NCBI GenBank assembly: GCA_003535335.1
Contig: DOHJ01000070.1
Span: 1 to 9,126, forward strand
DNA length: 9,126 nt
Direction: 5' to 3'
Source: Paracoccaceae bacterium
GTDB lineage: Bacteria; Pseudomonadota; Alphaproteobacteria; Rhodobacterales; Rhodobacteraceae
Shown: positions 6,625-9,126 of the stretch, one piece after another
Numbering within the stretch: the first letter of the stretch is position 1
Layout of the letters: each line of letters starts with the position of its first letter
Position numbers and translations under genes: made by a program
Notes under the pieces: model-generated
What the model was told of the DNA's origin: nothing
What the model saw: the letters and a program-made list of their open reading frames with translations, nothing else
The model's database searches: none

Positions 6625-7481
6625 TAGTTTGACACGTTGTTTTCTAGGGCTGCAAGGGATGTCACAGCGGCCTCGAAATGTTGCGGGTGGGTGTCAATTG
6701 CATCTTTTAACAGACCTTTTCCAGTCGCCACATCGCCTTGTTTTATCGCCGAAAGCGCAAGGGTATGCAGCAATTTGGCGCGTTCAATCTGTGTCATCTG
6801 AATGACTGGCAAAACATAGTTGCGTTGGGCACCACGGGCCAAGACAAGGTTGTTTTTGGCCGTAAACAGTTTGCTATCATAAGACAGGGCCTCGGTGAAC
6901 ATTTGTTCCGCGCCCTTGAAATCACCACGGGTTAACTTGGAATAACCCCAGTTATTCAATACGCTACCCGGATTGGTTGTTAAACCCATCGCAGTTTCGT
7001 AAAAGCTGTCAGATTTTTTCCACTGTTTGTTGCTATCGGCCACCATCGCCTCAAGGCGATAACGCTTATAGGTTTCATGGGTGGGCGGCACCGTGTCCAG
7101 TGTGGTTTTGGCCTTTTTCCAGCTGCCGGTGCGAATATAGGCCTCGGCCAGATCAACCCGGTCGGCATTGGTGCTTTTGGGGTTGGCAATAACCTTGTTC
7201 CAGACGCTAAGCGCTTCGGTCGGGCGTTTGGCACGGACCAGAGATTTGGCCAGACCGCGTTGCAAGTCCAGCCGCTCGGGATTGTCAGCGCTGGCTTTTC
7301 TAAAATATGTGACGGCTTCGGCCGGATCCGCAGCCGTTAACATAATGCTGCTGAGATTGCTCTCGTCGATCACATTTAGATCTTTCAGGGATTTATTCAC
7401 TGCCGCATCGCCAGATTTCTGGCAGGCGGACAATGCCAAGACACCTGTGAGGCACAGGGTAAGTAGACTGGTGTGGCGCAT
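6624..7481 (-). CDS. tadD: TadD-like TPR lipoprotein of the Flp pilus cluster
   Basis: The 285-residue product starts with a lipoprotein signal ending in the lipobox LSAC (Cys20), so it should be anchored in the membrane, most likely the outer membrane. The rest is a series of TPR-like helix pairs at roughly 71-102, 106-134, 139-170, 173-204 and 236-265; residues 173-200, containing NNWGYSKLTRGDF, are the clearest unit. TadD proteins are thought to help assemble or place the outer-membrane secretin in tad systems. AAGGA at 7489-7493 lies seven bases before the ATG. It is the second of two adjacent TPR lipoprotein genes, 30 bp after the first and overlapping cpaA by one base. The symbol rests on cluster position and architecture. 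Confidence 0.85.
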   Translation of the reverse strand: MRHTSLLTLCLTGVLALSACQKSGDAAVNKSLKDLNVIDESNLSSIMLTAADPAEAVTYFRKASADNPERLDLQRGLAKSLVRAKRPTEALSVWNKVIANPKSTNADRVDLAEAYIRTGSWKKAKTTLDTVPPTHETYKRYRLEAMVADSNKQWKKSDSFYETAMGLTTNPGSVLNNWGYSKLTRGDFKGAEQMFTEALSYDSKLFTAKNNLVLARGAQRNYVLPVIQMTQIERAKLLHTLALSAIKQGDVATGKGLLKDAIDTHPQHFEAAVTSLAALENNVSN

Positions 7482-7511
7482 TTTTGCGTCCTTTTTGCTG
7501 CTCGAACTTCC

Positions 7512-8081
7512 TTAGACTGTGGAAAGTAACAGGTATTCGCTGTTGCCTCGCCGCATCAGTTGGAAATCATGGTCGATATCTCCGTCAATATAACCCAGAT
7601 TATCAGATTTTTCGATAGCGATACGTAAATTTTCGCGAATGGAGTCACTTTCGCCACTATCCAGCGCATATGCGGTCTCAAAGACACGCTTTGCTTCGGC
7701 AGTTTGGCCTTTTTCCATCAAAACGACGCCCAGATTATTCCAGGCCGGGACAAATTTGGCGTCTATCTTTATCGCTTTGCGTAATAATTTTTCTGCCTGA
7801 CCCAATCGCCCTAGTTTTAAATTGGCCGATCCCAAGGCGCTGTAGATATCGGCGTTCAGGCCTAATTTTCCGGCCGCGCGGTAATAGGCCTTTAGGGCCA
7901 ATTCATATTCAGCGGCCGCCATCAGGCGATGACCGACAATCAACCCATCAACAGATTTTCCGCCTCTGGGCTGGCCAGTGGGGGCATAGGGGCTGTCGGC
8001 AGGACGCTGAAAGCCGCCGGTCTTTTGACAGGCGGCCAGCAGAGCAAATACCAGAATAATTCCAACGGTTTTTTGTATCAT
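7512..8081 (-). CDS. Small TPR lipoprotein, TadD paralogue
   Basis: This 189-residue product has a lipoprotein signal with lipobox LAAC (Cys18), then a Pro/Gly-rich linker (about 22-42), then three TPR-like units at about 43-75, 77-110 and 111-144. The unit containing AWNNLGVVLMEKG is the clearest. A C-terminal segment of about 30 residues (from 160) is not TPR and ends in EYLLLSTV. It starts 14 bp after the tadC stop codon with only a weak Shine-Dalgarno (CGGATC), so it is probably coupled to tadC translation. A role as a partner of the next lipoprotein in secretin assembly or stability is inferred. Which of the two is the true TadD orthologue cannot be settled here. Confidence 0.82.
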   Translation of the reverse strand: MIQKTVGIILVFALLAACQKTGGFQRPADSPYAPTGQPRGGKSVDGLIVGHRLMAAAEYELALKAYYRAAGKLGLNADIYSALGSANLKLGRLGQAEKLLRKAIKIDAKFVPAWNNLGVVLMEKGQTAEAKRVFETAYALDSGESDSIRENLRIAIEKSDNLGYIDGDIDHDFQLMRRGNSEYLLLSTV

Positions 8082-8095
8082 TATGATCCGATGCT

Positions 8096-9073
8096 CTAGC
8101 TGCCCATTAACATTTCAACAATACCATAGACCGATGGCCCGATCAGAATAAGCAGCAGCGGCGGTAAGGTTAACATCATTGTGGCAAGTGTCATCTTGGT
8201 TGGCAACTTGTTTGCTTTTTCCTCGGCTGTCATGATGCGTTTATCGCGCATTTCGGCAGAAAAGACACGCAATGCGTCCGAAACAGATGTCCCGAAGCTG
8301 GCGGATTGAATAAGCACGGTTACAAACGAGGACACATCCTGCACCCCGACCCGCTCGGACAGATCGCGCAAAACCGAAATCCGGTCTTTACCGGCTTTCA
8401 TTTCGTCAGACACGGTCTGAAACTCCTCGGCCAATGCGGGAAAGCTGTGGGTTAGCTCGCCGGCAACCCGGATGATGGATTGATCCAGTGATTGACCGGC
8501 CTCAACGCAGACCAGCATCATATCAAGCGCATCTGGAAAACCGTTGATGATTTCTTTTTCGCGTGCGCTTACACGTTTATTTACCCAATATCTGGGCGCC
8601 ATATAACCGACTATACCGGGGATCAGGATTGTCATAACCATGGATTTTGTGGTTTGCTCATCGGTCGCGCCCGCTGTCATGGCGTAAATTACACCTGTTG
8701 CCAGAAAACCCAAGCCCAAAATCAATTGTATGAAATGGAAGGTGCGCACAGCGGTTTTGGATGGATAGCCTGCCTTGAGCAGTTTCAATCGAACGTTCGA
8801 ATACTCTTCTTGGTTTTGCGGCTCTAAAAAGTTCGAATATTTTTCAAGCTTTTTACTGCCCTGATTTTGGCGCAACTGTGTATTGGCATTACCCAAACCA
8901 GCGCGCGATTTGTTTGATTTTCGCAATTTATCCAAAGGATCTTCTTTGCGGTTCATTAAAATGGGCAAGGTCAGCAGGATCAAGAACAATCCTAAAATTC
9001 CCACAGCTACAAGTGGACCAAAAGGGCCCATCATATCAATCAATGCAGCGTTTATTGTTTCGAGAAATCCCAT
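8096..9073 (-). CDS. tadC: Tad pilus inner-membrane platform protein TadC
   Basis: TadC pairs with TadB to form the inner-membrane platform of the tad (Flp) pilus machine, which is thought to pass force from the TadA/CpaF ATPase to pilin assembly. The 325-residue length is normal. Membrane segments are seen near 18-40, 113-133, 145-161 and 292-315. The type II secretion F domain spans about 180-310; it begins FPDALDMMLVCVEAG (179-193), a typical start for this family, and includes the stretch FGTSVSDALRVF (260-271). The Shine-Dalgarno site AGGAG lies just before the ATG and overlaps the stop codon of the upstream tadB-like gene. It is the first complete gene of the minus-strand run. Confidence 0.93.
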   Translation of the reverse strand: MGFLETINAALIDMMGPFGPLVAVGILGLFLILLTLPILMNRKEDPLDKLRKSNKSRAGLGNANTQLRQNQGSKKLEKYSNFLEPQNQEEYSNVRLKLLKAGYPSKTAVRTFHFIQLILGLGFLATGVIYAMTAGATDEQTTKSMVMTILIPGIVGYMAPRYWVNKRVSAREKEIINGFPDALDMMLVCVEAGQSLDQSIIRVAGELTHSFPALAEEFQTVSDEMKAGKDRISVLRDLSERVGVQDVSSFVTVLIQSASFGTSVSDALRVFSAEMRDKRIMTAEEKANKLPTKMTLATMMLTLPPLLLILIGPSVYGIVEMLMGS

Positions 9074-9078
9074 AATTT

Positions 9079-9084
9079 GCTCCT
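9079..9084 (-). promoter_or_regulatory. tadC Shine-Dalgarno site overlapping the tadB stop
   Basis: AGGAGC on the minus strand is five bases before the tadC ATG, and its AG is shared with the TAG stop codon at 9085-9083. A ribosome ending tadB is therefore placed directly on the tadC start, which suits balanced output of two partner proteins. Confidence 0.7.
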
Positions 9085-9126
9085 ATACCTTAATATTTAC
9101 AAGCATCTTCATTACGAAAATGTTTG
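9083..9126 (-). CDS. tadB: Probable TadB, C-terminal end only
   Basis: Only the last 13 codons and the TAG stop are in the window. The readable end is NIFVMKMLVNIKV, a hydrophobic stretch followed by a short basic tail, which resembles the usual C-terminus of TadB (end of the last membrane helix). The stop lies nine bases before the tadC start. The call rests on tad gene order and this short tail. Confidence 0.6.
   Translation of the reverse strand, partial: NIFVMKMLVNIKV

Overview
The window looks like ordinary chromosome from an alphaproteobacterium, most likely a moderate-GC member of the Rhodobacterales/Roseobacter group. This is inferred from the protein style: the FtsH C-terminal half, the fhs-folD pair, and a Caulobacter-type tad (Flp pilus) cluster with two TPR lipoproteins and a separate short prepilin peptidase. 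No tRNA, rRNA, CRISPR array, insertion sequence or phage gene was seen. The window starts inside ftsH and ends inside the last codons of a tadB-like gene.

Left half (+ strand, 1-4492). The 3' part of ftsH, a membrane-anchored AAA+ zinc protease, is closed by a strong 13-bp terminator hairpin. A short intergenic stretch with a 12-bp perfect palindrome leads to a 199-codon MOSC-domain gene. After a 137-bp gap, which holds three tandem 11-bp repeats and a possible leader hairpin, come fhs (formate-tetrahydrofolate ligase) and folD (methylene-THF dehydrogenase/cyclohydrolase). These two are 27 bp apart and probably form one operon. Together the two enzymes interconvert formate, 10-formyl-THF, 5,10-methenyl-THF and 5,10-methylene-THF, supplying one-carbon units or oxidising them to formate.

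Centre (4493-4665). This is a convergent junction with a long, almost perfect inverted repeat (32 base pairs in all), probably a bidirectional terminator.

Right half (- strand, read from right to left). The order is tadB (last 13 codons), tadC, a short TPR lipoprotein, a TadD-like TPR lipoprotein, a CpaA/TadV-type prepilin peptidase and, after 147 bp, an AAA+ ATPase of unknown role. The first five genes are packed tightly (gaps of 9, 14 and 30 bp, then a 1-bp overlap), so they are read as one operon. TadB and TadC form the inner-membrane platform of the pilus machine, the lipoproteins probably help outer-membrane assembly, and the peptidase matures prepilins. The terminal AAA+ protein has an N-terminal region that looks like a winged helix and an AspAsp Walker B. 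It is the least explained gene here.

Nothing in the window requires a new biological system. The best leads are the tad-linked AAA+ ATPase, the long inverted repeat at the convergent junction, and the phased repeats in front of fhs.
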